DNA of 64,000 nucleotides. It comes from RGDT01 sp964630925. GTDB taxonomy: Bacteria > Planctomycetota > Planctomycetia > Gemmatales > Gemmataceae. The stretch is taken from the NCBI GenBank assembly GCA_964630925.1, contig CAZVZK010000001.1, positions 124,001-188,000 on the forward strand. Reading direction: 5' to 3'. Position numbers and translations under genes: made by a program. How positions within the stretch are numbered: the stretch's first letter is position 1; the number at the start of each line of letters is the position of its first letter. The notes under the pieces were generated by a model, which saw only the letters and a list, made by a program, of their open reading frames with translations, searched no databases and was not told where the DNA came from. Of the stretch, positions 18,014-26,349 are shown piece after piece.

Positions 18014-18385
18014 TCAGTCCTGGCAGCAGCGGTAGAGGAGGTACCCGAGGCCGACGCCGATCAAGGCCGACTGGATCGGGTGCTTCCGGATCAGGGTGCC
18101 CAGGTCCGCGGCCATCCCCGACAACTGCCTCTGCTCGACGTAGTGGCCCGCGCTCTCCAGCCCGTCGGCGACGGCCTTGCTCGCGGCGCCCATCATCCCC
18201 TCGTGCGGCAGGCTCTTCCGGGCCGAGTCGGCCAGCGACTCCATGCCGGTGCCCACGGCCCCGACCGCCCGGTCCACCGACCGGCCCGCGGAGGCGGCCA
18301 TGTCACCCACGGCCCGCCCGGCGCCGGCGACGGCACCGGAGGCCTTCTCCATCATGCTCTCGCTCTTCACGGTGGCGGTGCTCAT
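18014..18385 (-). CDS. DUF883/ElaB-YqjD-like membrane protein
   Basis: A 123-residue protein with a long Ala/Gly-rich amphipathic helix region and a single C-terminal membrane helix (HPIQSALIGVGLGYLLYR) ending in CCQD. The layout of a helical cytoplasmic stalk with a tail anchor preceded by 'RKHP' matches the ElaB/YqjD/DUF883 group, known in enterobacteria as stationary-phase inner-membrane proteins that can hold ribosomes. The start at 18385 is set by GGAGAG eight bases upstream. An extended frame to 18505 is unlikely because it overlaps the next gene. Confidence 0.75.
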   Translation of the reverse strand: MSTATVKSESMMEKASGAVAGAGRAVGDMAASAGRSVDRAVGAVGTGMESLADSARKSLPHEGMMGAASKAVADGLESAGHYVEQRQLSGMAADLGTLIRKHPIQSALIGVGLGYLLYRCCQD

Positions 18386-18491
18386 TGCTGTCTCTCCGCA
18401 TCTCTGTCCCAGGGCCGCCCCGCGCCACGCCGGCGCTCTGGCGGGCGGCCTGTATGGGAGAGAGTCAAGCAAGTGCCATGCCGCCCGCCCC

Positions 18492-19721
18492 TCAGCGCCC
18501 GCCAACCGGCAGCGTCAGGACCGGCCCGCCCTGCTTCGAGCCCAGCTCCATCCGCGACAGGTACAGCAAGAACGCGAACGTCGCCCGGCTGTCGTGGTCG
18601 CCCTCGGCGAGGTAGAACCACCCGCCCTGATAGGGGACCGCCACCGCGGCGTCACACGGACGCTTCTTGCCCGCCGACCAGCGCACCTTGAACAGGCCCT
18701 TCATCATCGGCCCGTAGTCGAACACCTCGCCGCCCGGCCCCAGCGTCGCCCGCGCCACGCCCGACGCCAGATGCTCCGGCGGCACCTCGACCCCGTGCGA
18801 CACGAAGAACAGCACCTGGAGCAATGACCGCGTCTCCAGGTCGATCACGCGCACGCCCTTCTCCGGGTACTCCTTCGGCCACGGCGTCAACTTCGTCACC
18901 TCCAGCTCGTACTTCTTCTGCCCCGGCTCCAGGCGGAAGACACGGCACACCTCGCGCCAGTCCTCGCCCTCGCGCTCGTCGGGGTGGAGGTGCAGGAACG
19001 GCACCTCCTTCTTCTTCACCAGCCCCCAATTCGCGCCATCCTTCTTGAACTCGTGCCCCGACTTGGCCGCCTCCACGAGGTCGCGGCCCGACACACGCGC
19101 CTCGGGGATGGCATCGCCCACCTTCTCCTCCGTCTCCTCCAGCAGGATCGCCAGGCGGTTGCGGTCCTGCAGTCTCTGCATCGCCTCGATGCCGCGCAGG
19201 AACTCCGCGTACTCCGGGGGCGTCTCCGGCGTCGGCCCGCTCGCCGTCTGCCCGTTGGGCACCCAGTTCAGGTTCTCCAGGTAGAGGCGGAATACCGTGC
19301 TGAGTGGCCAGGTCGTCTTCGCCAGGTACGTCACGCCGTCCAGCGACAGCGGGTTGAAGAGCCGGCGGGTGAACTCGGCCTCGTCCTGCGGCGTGTAGCT
19401 CAGCGTCGGGCGGTCCGAGCCGTTGAGCTGCGCCCCCGGCAGCAGCGACGTGAACCCGCGCGGCATGGCGTCGCCGCCCGAGGTGAAGAACGGCACGAGC
19501 TGGAGCTGCTTCACGACCTCGAACTGGGCCGCGATGGACGACACCGCCAGGCTGCTGGGGTTGTCGCTGTAGCGCAGCCGCACGATGTTGAGGAGGAGCT
19601 GCTCCTCGGACGTGACCTTGACCGCCTCGTTGTACGGCAGCCGCGTCTGGTGCAGCGCGCGTGGCCCCAGGCCGCACCCGGCGCATACGATCAGGATCAA
19701 GGCACCGGCGCGCGTCGGCAT
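18492..19721 (-). CDS. Conserved hypothetical exported protein
   Basis: About 409 residues, with an N-terminal signal (MPTRAGALILIVCAGCGLGP) that probably makes it a lipoprotein, although the residues before the Cys are not a standard lipobox. The stretch NEAVKVTSEEQLLLNIVRLRYSDNPSS recalls a widespread family of uncharacterised envelope proteins; the first part is NEAVKVTSEEQLLLNIVRL. The C-terminal part ends in strands with FYLAEGDHDSRATFAFLLYL. No enzyme motif is seen. The start at 19721 has GAGGG upstream; in-frame alternatives lie at 19754 and 19814. Confidence 0.8.
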   Translation of the reverse strand: MPTRAGALILIVCAGCGLGPRALHQTRLPYNEAVKVTSEEQLLLNIVRLRYSDNPSSLAVSSIAAQFEVVKQLQLVPFFTSGGDAMPRGFTSLLPGAQLNGSDRPTLSYTPQDEAEFTRRLFNPLSLDGVTYLAKTTWPLSTVFRLYLENLNWVPNGQTASGPTPETPPEYAEFLRGIEAMQRLQDRNRLAILLEETEEKVGDAIPEARVSGRDLVEAAKSGHEFKKDGANWGLVKKKEVPFLHLHPDEREGEDWREVCRVFRLEPGQKKYELEVTKLTPWPKEYPEKGVRVIDLETRSLLQVLFFVSHGVEVPPEHLASGVARATLGPGGEVFDYGPMMKGLFKVRWSAGKKRPCDAAVAVPYQGGWFYLAEGDHDSRATFAFLLYLSRMELGSKQGGPVLTLPVGGR

Positions 19722-19828
19722 CGTCACGGCCCTCATCTTCCGCACAATCAGCATCGGCGGACCGCCTGCCGACCTTGAGGCGGATCCGCTTTCAGGTACG
19801 ATCCCCCTGCCCACACGAGGCCCAACAC

Positions 19829-21478
19829 ATGGCCAGCGAAGCGTCCTTCCTCTCCGCCATCGCCGAGTCGCCGGACGACCCGGCCCACCGCCTCGTGTAC
19901 GCAGACTGGCTCGACGAACACGGCGAGGAGGAGCGTGCCGCCTACCTCCGGCTCCGCACGCAGGAGGGCCGTCTCGACGAGCACTGGTCCGTCGAGCGCC
20001 CCCTGCTGAAGGCGCGGGCGGACCGCTTCTGGAACGCCCACTTCGACGCCTGGGAGGCCCGGTGCCGCAAGGCGTTCGGCAAGGACCCCAACCGCTTCTT
20101 CTTCGAACGCGGCCTGCCGGAGATCGCAGATGTTCGCAACCCGGCGGCGGCCATCAAGAACGCCGCCAGGGGCTTCGCCGCCCCCCTCGTCGGCGTCAAG
20201 GCCACCATCGAGGACGCCAAGCAGGCCGCCCTGCTCAAGCTGCCCCAGCTCGCCGGCATCACCGAGCTGCACCTCGAACAGGTCACCGAGGCGGCGGCGA
20301 ACGCCCTCGCCGCCGCCGACCTGCCGCGTCTGCGGAAGCTCAAGCTCGACTGCTTCGTCTGCGGGCCGCCGGCGCTGGAGGCTCTGTGGCGCTCCCCGAT
20401 CATGGGCCGCCTCACCGACCTCGACATCCGCGACTGGGGCGAGGCGAGCAACGGGCTGCTCCTCGCCCGCGGACGCCCGCCGGCCCTCAAACGTCTCACC
20501 TTGCGCCACGCGATCCTCCGCGGCGACGCCCCCGCCGCCCTCGTCTCCGCCGACTGGTCCGGTCTCGACGAGCTGCACCTCGAATACGCCAACCTCGAGC
20601 GCGGCACCGAGGAGATCTACGCCTCGCGGCATCTCGGCTGTCTGCGGGCCTTCTCCACCACCGGCACGTCGAACGCCCACAACGCCGCCCTCTTATCCAA
20701 CCTCGCCTTCCGTCGTTTGGAGAAGCTCCACCTGGACGGCCTCGCCTCGGGCCGCTCCGCCGACATGCTCGCCGCCCTCGCCGAGGTGGACTGGCCCGCC
20801 CTCCGCTACCTGTGGCTGAAGGGCAACCCCCTGGCGGCACTCGGCGCGGCCCTCGCCAGGGCGCCCGTGTCGCGCCGCCTCGTCGGCCTCGACATCGAGG
20901 ACATGTATCTGAAGAAGACCGGCGTCACCGCCCTCGCCGGCGGGGACTTCGCGGCCCTACGCTGGCTGTCGCTCGAAAGCTCCGAGATGGGCGACGACGG
21001 CCTCAAGGCCCTCCTCGCCGCCGGCTGGGTGAAGGACCTCCATCACCTCGGCCTGAGCAGCGCCGGCCTGACGCCGCGTGGCGCCAAACTGCTCGGCGCT
21101 GGCTCATTCCCCGGCCTCGTCTCGCTCGATCTCTCGTCGAACGAGCGTCTGAGCGAGAAGGGCGTGTCCGCCGTCGTCTCGTCCTCGGCGTTCCCGGCCC
21201 TCAAGGCGCTGGACCTCAGCTACACGAACATGACCGACGCCTGCATCGGCGCGCTGGCTGCGGGGCCGCTGGCGCGGCAGCTCGAGGTTCTCAAGATGGG
21301 AGTCAACGAGGGCTCCTTGAGCGAGGACGCGCCGCTGGAGCTGGAGGGGGCCATGCCCGAGCTTCAATCCATCTGCTGGGATGTGGACGGCATCGACGAC
21401 GACCCCGACAGGCAGGGGCAGATCACCGAGGCCCTCGGCGAGGGGGTCTTCGACTTCAACCCGCCCTATGACGATTGA
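19829..21478 (+). CDS. TIGR02996 domain protein with leucine-rich repeats
   Basis: A 549-residue protein. The first 45 residues (SFLSAIAESPDDPAHRLVYA then DWLDEHGEEERAAYLRL) are the TIGR02996 repeat-companion domain, which is expanded in Gemmata-type planctomycetes. The rest is a series of leucine-rich repeats (for example LVSLDLSSNERLSEKGVSA, LKALDLSYTNMTDACIGAL). No signal or membrane segment is present, so it should be cytoplasmic and act in protein binding; the partner is unknown. It is related in layout to the four tandem genes at 39.9-44.8 kb but stands alone here. Confidence 0.9.
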   Translation: MASEASFLSAIAESPDDPAHRLVYADWLDEHGEEERAAYLRLRTQEGRLDEHWSVERPLLKARADRFWNAHFDAWEARCRKAFGKDPNRFFFERGLPEIADVRNPAAAIKNAARGFAAPLVGVKATIEDAKQAALLKLPQLAGITELHLEQVTEAAANALAAADLPRLRKLKLDCFVCGPPALEALWRSPIMGRLTDLDIRDWGEASNGLLLARGRPPALKRLTLRHAILRGDAPAALVSADWSGLDELHLEYANLERGTEEIYASRHLGCLRAFSTTGTSNAHNAALLSNLAFRRLEKLHLDGLASGRSADMLAALAEVDWPALRYLWLKGNPLAALGAALARAPVSRRLVGLDIEDMYLKKTGVTALAGGDFAALRWLSLESSEMGDDGLKALLAAGWVKDLHHLGLSSAGLTPRGAKLLGAGSFPGLVSLDLSSNERLSEKGVSAVVSSSAFPALKALDLSYTNMTDACIGALAAGPLARQLEVLKMGVNEGSLSEDAPLELEGAMPELQSICWDVDGIDDDPDRQGQITEALGEGVFDFNPPYDD

Positions 21479-21546
21479 CTCATACCGGATCGGGTTGAAG
21501 CGTTCCCTGCGGGCGACGCACCTGCTGGCCAGGCCTGCGGCCCGGC

Positions 21547-21565
21547 GGCAGGCTGGCAGCCTGCC
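21547..21565. repeat. Short perfect palindrome in intergenic gap
   Basis: GGCAGGCTG-G-CAGCCTGCC is a perfect inverted repeat 69 bases after the TIGR02996 gene. It could end that transcript or be a REP-like unit. It is followed by the 5' leader of the topoisomerase gene. Confidence 0.45.
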
Positions 21566-21717
21566 CTACGCGACCGATCCAGGCGATACGGTACCACCGC
21601 GAGAGGCATCCGGGTGTGGAGGGCGAGGTGCCTACGGGCCGCCATGACGCAGCGTCATTCCTCACTGCGGGCACTGATTCTCTCGGCACACCGCGTGACA
21701 TCGGGCACACCGATTGC

Positions 21718-22758
21718 ATGGGAGCCGCCCGCCCGGAGGGATGTCGATCCGTGTGCGCACCCAGCCAGGGGCCGGCCCACGCCAGGGAGGCAGGCCTGCG
21801 ATACGTCAGCGATGCGGCCTCGGGCCTGCGACGCCGGAGGCATGGAAAGGGGTTCCGCTATCTGAGGCCGGACGGGTCGCCGCTGCGCGACGAGGCCGAC
21901 CTCGCCCGCATCCGCTCGCTGGCCATCCCCCCGGCGTGGCGCGACGTGTGGGTCTGCCCGCGTCCCGACGGTCACCTCCAGGCAACCGGGTACGACGCCC
22001 GCGGCCGCAAGCAATACCGGTATCACCCCGCCTGGCGGCCGGCCCGTGACCAGGTCAAGTTCGCCCACCTCGCGGAGTTCGGCGCCGCGCTGCCGGCCCT
22101 GCGGGCGCGGGCGGACGCCGACCTCGCCCTGCCGGGGATGCCGCGCCGGCGTGTCCTCGCCGCCGTCGTGCGCCTCCTCGACGTGACCCTCATCCGCGTC
22201 GGCAACGAGGAGTACGCGCGGGCGAACGGGTCCTTCGGCCTGACCACGTTGCGCAGCCGGCATGCGGCCGTCGAGGGGGCCGCGCTGCGGTTCCGCTTCA
22301 AGGGCAAGAGCGGGGTCTCACACGACATCACGCTGCGTGACAGGCGTCTGGCCGGGCTGATCCGCCGCTGCCAGGAGCTGCCCGGGCAGGAGTTGTTCCA
22401 GTACATCGAGGATGGCGAGGCGCGGCCGGTCGATTCGGCCGACGTGAATGCGTACCTGCGCGAGGCGTCCGGGGTCGATGCGACGGCGAAGGACTTCCGC
22501 ACCTGGGGCGGCAGCGTTCTGGCCCTGAAGGTGTTCCGCGCCCGCGGCCCGGAGGAGGGGAAGGCCGCCGTCGCCGCCGTCATCGCGGAGGTGGCACGCG
22601 CCTTGCGCAACACGCCCGCCGTGTGCCGCCGCTGCTACGTCCACCCGGCGGTGACGGAGGCCTACCTCGCCGGCACGCCGTGGCCCGACGTGGCCGGCTC
22701 GGAGTGGCTGTCGGCGGACGAGGCGACCATGCTGGCGCTGCTGGGCAGGCCGGGTTGA
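21718..22758 (+). CDS. DNA topoisomerase IB
   Basis: Eukaryote/poxvirus-like type IB topoisomerase of about 346 residues that relaxes supercoils through a 3'-phosphotyrosine. Family landmarks are GKGFRYLRPDG, the PPAWRDVWVCPRPDGHLQA segment, IRVGNEEYARANGSFGLTTL, the KGKSGVSHDI active-site stretch, and DFRTWGGS. The catalytic tyrosine is Y307 in CRRCYVHP. The start at 21718 is the first ATG close to the domain; an ORF from 21616 adds 34 residues without family similarity. The gene is monocistronic. Confidence 0.92.
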   Translation: MGAARPEGCRSVCAPSQGPAHAREAGLRYVSDAASGLRRRRHGKGFRYLRPDGSPLRDEADLARIRSLAIPPAWRDVWVCPRPDGHLQATGYDARGRKQYRYHPAWRPARDQVKFAHLAEFGAALPALRARADADLALPGMPRRRVLAAVVRLLDVTLIRVGNEEYARANGSFGLTTLRSRHAAVEGAALRFRFKGKSGVSHDITLRDRRLAGLIRRCQELPGQELFQYIEDGEARPVDSADVNAYLREASGVDATAKDFRTWGGSVLALKVFRARGPEEGKAAVAAVIAEVARALRNTPAVCRRCYVHPAVTEAYLAGTPWPDVAGSEWLSADEATMLALLGRPG

Positions 22759-22986
22759 GGTCCGCGGGGGCCGACGCCTGACGGGACGCGCCATGTCCAC
22801 CCGTCGGGCTTCACTCGGCTGGCGCCTCGCACAACCCGACCTACAAGACCGTCATCGCCGATCACCACTCAGCGCGAACGCGGCCCAGGGGTAGGGCGGC
22901 GGACGCATCTTCTGGTCCCCCTTATCGGCCTCGCCCGCCACGCCGAGCGACCCTCACCGGGCGGGGCCACCCTCCACGCCGTCATC

Positions 22987-23430
22987 CTATCCGGGCCGGG
23001 TGGGCGGCGGGTGCATGATGATGTAGAGGATGAGGCACACGCCGTAGAACGCCAGGGCGCCCATCACCGCGATGCGGATCACCTCGGCACGCGGCGCGCC
23101 GGCCTTCTGGCCCCGGCACTCCTCGCCGTGGAGGTGGAAGGCGAGCGCGATCACCAGGGCGGGCACGAGGAGGTTGGCCCCGCACGGCAAGATCAGGCCC
23201 AGCAGCGAGGTATCCGGGTCCAACACGACGACCATGACCGCGGCCAACAGCGCCCACGACAGCCCGGCCAGGAAGAACTGCCAGCCGGCCCGCCCGCGTG
23301 CCGACTCGTTGTACCCCAGGAGCCAGAAGCCCGCCGTCGAGCCGCACAGCAGCGTCACGAGGGTCACCGCCCACGGCGTGACCATCCCGCCGGGCGGCGG
23401 CTCGGCGGCGGGCTCGGGCCTGGTGGTCAT
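22987..23430 (-). CDS. Hypothetical four-helix membrane protein
   Basis: A 147-residue protein with four hydrophobic helices (about residues 18-38, 52-70, 76-97 and 117-140) and a short polar loop HLHGEECRGQKAGAP. No known family is recognised. Its start codon overlaps the stop of the upstream DUF1501 gene as ATGA (23430-23427), so translation is probably coupled and the two products may work at the same membrane. Confidence 0.75.
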   Translation of the reverse strand: MTTRPEPAAEPPPGGMVTPWAVTLVTLLCGSTAGFWLLGYNESARGRAGWQFFLAGLSWALLAAVMVVVLDPDTSLLGLILPCGANLLVPALVIALAFHLHGEECRGQKAGAPRAEVIRIAVMGALAFYGVCLILYIIMHPPPTRPG

Positions 23431-24716
23431 GTCAGCTCCCGGATCGGCCTGCCGTCCTCGGTTACCACGGGCACGGGCCGGCCCTGCGGGTCGTTCCAGT
23501 GGGCGTCCTGGCGGATGCCGAGGTGATGGAAGACCGTGGCGGCGATGTCCGCCGGCGCGACGCGGCGGTCCTTAATCGCGTAGCCCCTGTCATCCGTCGA
23601 GCCGATCACCTGCCCGTGGCGCAGCCCGCCGCCGGCTAGCAGCATCGACATGCAATTCGTCCAGTGGTCGCGGCCCGCGTTCTTGTTGATGACCGGCCCG
23701 CGTCCGAACTCCGTCGTCATGACGACGAGCGTCGAGTCGAGCAGGCCACGTGCCTCTAGGTCGGTGACCAGCGCGTGGAGCACGCGGTCGATGCGCGGCA
23801 GCAGCGGCTTCAGGCCCTTGACGATGCCGCCCCAGCGGACCTCGTCGCCGTGGTGGTCGAAGTAGCCCCACGCCCCGCTGACGAGGACGAACGTCGTGCC
23901 TGCCTCGACGAGACGCCGGGCCAGGAGGGCCTTCTCGCCGATGCTGTCGCGGCCGTAGGCGTCGCGCAGCCGGGTCGGCTCGTCGTCGAGGCGGAACGCC
24001 CTCTGCGCCTTGCCGCTCACCACCATGTCGAGCGCCTGCCTGGCGTGCCCGTCCATGCGGGCTGCCGTGTCGCCCAGGTCCAGGCTACGCCGGAACCCGT
24101 CGAAGCGGCGGCGCAGCTCGTCGCGGTCCGCGAGGCGGGGCACGGTGACGCCGGCGGGCAAGGTCATCCGTCCGGCCAGCTCGGCGCCCTTGACTGGCTC
24201 GAAGCCGGGGCCCATGTGCCCGGCGCCCCACACGTCGGCCTTCCACGAGTCGGCGAGGCCGACGAATGCCGGCAGCGCCGGGTCGTTGGGCCCGCGGAAC
24301 TTCGCGGCGACGGCGCCCATCGACGGGTAGCCGCCGCCGTCCTTGCCGTCGTTCGTGCGTCGGGCCAGGGCGTTGCCGGCCTGCATGGTGATCGGGGTGT
24401 GGTCGCTGGCGCTGCAATCGACGGAGCGGATGAGCGTCAGCCGGTCCATGATGCGGGCCTGGAGCGGCAGGTGCTCGCAGACGCGCACGCCGGGGACGCG
24501 GGTGGCGATGGTGCCGAAAGGCCCGCGGACCTCGGCGGGGGCGTCGGGCTTGGGGTCCCATGAGTCGATGTGGCTGAGGCCGCCGGAGAGCCAGAACAGG
24601 ATGACGGAGGTCTTGCGCGGCGTGGCGGCGGGGGCCAGGCCGGGCAGGGCGAGGGCGCCGAGGCCGGCCTGGAGGAACCAGCGGCGTGAGCCGACGCTGA
24701 GGAGCGGTGGGAGCAT
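23427..24716 (-). CDS. DUF1501 protein, Tat-exported
   Basis: A 429-residue member of the DUF1501 family, which belongs to the alkaline-phosphatase/sulfatase-like fold and is very common in planctomycetes. It carries a twin-arginine-like signal (SRRWFLQAGLGALALPGLAP). Family landmarks are FWLSGGLSHIDSWDPKPDAP, CEHLPLQARIMDRLTLIRS, the VVMTTEFGRGP and NAGRDHWTNCMSMLLAGGG segments and the end DIAATVFHHLGI. The biochemical activity is unknown; DUF1501 genes are often paired with DUF1549/DUF1553 cytochromes, but none is here. It is followed by an overlapping four-helix membrane protein. Confidence 0.95.
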   Translation of the reverse strand: MLPPLLSVGSRRWFLQAGLGALALPGLAPAATPRKTSVILFWLSGGLSHIDSWDPKPDAPAEVRGPFGTIATRVPGVRVCEHLPLQARIMDRLTLIRSVDCSASDHTPITMQAGNALARRTNDGKDGGGYPSMGAVAAKFRGPNDPALPAFVGLADSWKADVWGAGHMGPGFEPVKGAELAGRMTLPAGVTVPRLADRDELRRRFDGFRRSLDLGDTAARMDGHARQALDMVVSGKAQRAFRLDDEPTRLRDAYGRDSIGEKALLARRLVEAGTTFVLVSGAWGYFDHHGDEVRWGGIVKGLKPLLPRIDRVLHALVTDLEARGLLDSTLVVMTTEFGRGPVINKNAGRDHWTNCMSMLLAGGGLRHGQVIGSTDDRGYAIKDRRVAPADIAATVFHHLGIRQDAHWNDPQGRPVPVVTEDGRPIRELT

Positions 24717-24761
24717 GGGGCGGCCCTCTGTGGTGAGGGTGTCATCCTACGGACGAGGCGA

Positions 24762-24831
24762 TCCTGGGGCTCCGCAAAGCCGTCATCCGTGTCCCGGGGT
24801 TCGCAGTCCTGGGGTTCCCAAAGCGTCACCC
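24762..24831. repeat. Imperfect direct repeat
   Basis: TCCTGGGGCTCCGCAAAGC with CGTCATCC (24762-24788) recurs as TCCTGGGGTTCCCAAAGCG with TCACCC (24807-24831). About 80 percent of bases agree. The function is unknown. Confidence 0.5.
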
Positions 24832-24912
24832 CGGGCTTTACTCTGGTCGCCGAGGCGGCTCCAACAGCCGACAGCGCGGAGGTGTTTGTTGCAATGTGTG
24901 GCGTTGTCTGCC

Positions 24913-24976
24913 GCATCTGCTCCCGGCCTGGGGGCCTGACAGGATGGGGGGCGTAACGGAGGCCGGGAGCAGATGC
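24913..24976. repeat. 17-bp perfect inverted repeat
   Basis: GCATCTGCTCCCGGCCT (24913-24929) pairs perfectly with AGGCCGGGAGCAGATGC (24960-24976) around a 30-base G-rich spacer. This is too long to be chance, and there is no coding constraint. Possible roles are a structured RNA, or the ends of a very small mobile element. Confidence 0.75.
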
Positions 24977-24979
24977 CGG

Positions 24980-25007
24980 CTCGTCAGCGCCCCTGAATGC
25001 TGACGAG
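24980..25007. repeat. 9-bp inverted repeat next to the 17-bp repeat
   Basis: CTCGTCAGC (24980-24988) pairs with GCTGACGAG (24999-25007), loop 10 bases. It starts four bases after the longer hairpin. TGACGAGGGG occurs again near 25038. Confidence 0.55.
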
Positions 25008-25211
25008 GGGCTTGTGAGACGGCATGCGTGTCTGCGATGACGAGGGGTGGCCGTCGCTGGTGTCACCGATCTCGGGTATTGCCATTCCACTGGGGCCGGT
25101 TCGCATTTGCGGTCTGCTGCTTCCTTCGCCCGTTTCCGGCATTCGAGTGACAACGTTTCCGGTGGGGAGCACAGGTCCCACAACCCCGCCGGATCGACGC
25201 CCGCCGATGGA

Positions 25212-25279
25212 CGCGAGGGCCGCCGAGGTCAGCGTCCAGGGGGCGTTGACGACCCAGGCGCCTGCCCCCGGCCCTCGCG
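25212..25279. repeat. 11-bp inverted repeat with inner pairing
   Basis: CGCGAGGGCCG (25212-25222) pairs perfectly with CGGCCCTCGCG (25269-25279). Inside the loop, GGGGGCG (near 25239) can pair with CGCCTGCCCCC (near 25259). It lies 64 bases beyond the stop of the leftward gene that ends at 25344 and may terminate it. Confidence 0.6.
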
Positions 25280-25343
25280 CTTAGCCTGCCGGTCCGGCTT
25301 CCCGCCGGGTGGTTGCGCTGACCGGGTTGGGGCACGAATGTCC

Positions 25344-26108
25344 CTACCAGACCCAGGCGTGGGGGCACTTGTCCGGCGGGTACTTCTTGCCAAAAACCGC
25401 CTGGTAGTGATGCAGGATCGCGCCGAGGCGGTAATCCACGACGTTGGGGCCGCACTTGTGCCCGCCGTCGGGGCACGAGTAGTCGGTCGTGGGGTTGCGG
25501 CGTTCGAACAGCTCGCCGACTCTCTCGACCTGCCCGGTCGCGGCGTCTGCGTCCCCAGCGCGCAACTGCCGGATCAGCTCGGCGTACGCACGGTTCGAGT
25601 CGGCGAAGTGGCCCGAGCGATCGACCCGCCGCGCCCTGCTCCGGATGAAGTCTTCCCACTCGCTCGGGAGCGACCCTGTCCGCACGAGCCGGAACAGCGC
25701 GGCGTCGCTCACCGCGAACGGATAGTCCATGCTCGTCTCCATGAGGTCAAGGGCGGCCAGGTGGTCCAGGAACGGCTCATCGAATCCGCCCGCCACGATG
25801 AGGCCCAGCCACACGGCGACGTTGAACGGGTAGAACCGCGCGTCGATAGGGAAGGGCCGGGCCTGCTCGCTCGCCCGCCGGGACAGTTCCAGGAAGGCGT
25901 TGACCGACCCGGACGGATCCTCGAGCCGGTGTCGCCATTTCACGAGCGCGACGAGCAACAGCCCTGATGAGCACATTTCACACCGGGACAAGTACTGCAC
26001 CGCCTCAGCGGCGTTGACCGGCAGGGGCAATTCCGCCAGCCCGGCGAGGCCGAGATCGGCCCCCACCTGGAAGTCACGAACCAGTTTCTTTGGCGTTGCG
26101 CGTGCCAC
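25344..26108 (-). CDS. Hypothetical protein with paired-cysteine motifs
   Basis: About 254 residues, not recognised. It is predicted mostly helical, without signal peptide or membrane helix. It has CEMC (in YLSRCEMCSSG) and a C-terminal SCPDGGHKCGPN segment, which together could hold a metal. The shape loosely recalls helical immunity-type proteins, but I see no diagnostic motif. The GTG at 26108 is preferred because GGGGTGG precedes it; the ORF runs on to 26336, but that extension is Arg/Pro-rich and looks non-coding. It ends before a cluster of hairpins. Confidence 0.65.
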   Translation of the reverse strand: MARATPKKLVRDFQVGADLGLAGLAELPLPVNAAEAVQYLSRCEMCSSGLLLVALVKWRHRLEDPSGSVNAFLELSRRASEQARPFPIDARFYPFNVAVWLGLIVAGGFDEPFLDHLAALDLMETSMDYPFAVSDAALFRLVRTGSLPSEWEDFIRSRARRVDRSGHFADSNRAYAELIRQLRAGDADAATGQVERVGELFERRNPTTDYSCPDGGHKCGPNVVDYRLGAILHHYQAVFGKKYPPDKCPHAWVW

Positions 26109-26349
26109 GAGCCACCCCCACGGGCCGCGTCGAGAGGACCGACAGGAGCTCCGCGGGAGGCCCGGCGGCGGGGAGCCTGGAAATGGGCAGGTGACTCCGC
26201 GCCTTACGGGGCCTCGCATCCCTCCGAAGCAGGCACCGGCGGCCAGCGGTACACGTGGGCGCTCACGCGCCTCAACCGTCTTCATTTCAAGTTCGTGTGT
26301 GGGGGTCTGCAATGCAATGCAATGGCCCCACCACACACCACCATCTCGG

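Larger units (their letters stand above)
24717..25343. other. Long gene-free region with several inverted repeats
   Basis: I find no credible gene in these 627 bases: the frames lack the GC3 pattern and family motifs. It holds three well-formed inverted repeats and one direct repeat, listed separately. The upstream region of the DUF1501 operon should lie at its left end. Confidence 0.6.

Noticed and set aside
21616..21717. N-terminal extension of topoisomerase IB
   Set aside because: The 34 residues show no similarity to the family. ATG 21718 is closer to the known domain start.
24437..25183. Minus-strand ORF running from the DUF1501 gene into the gene-free gap
   Set aside because: It is out of frame with the DUF1501 gene, rich in Pro/Arg/Ser, and crosses hairpins.
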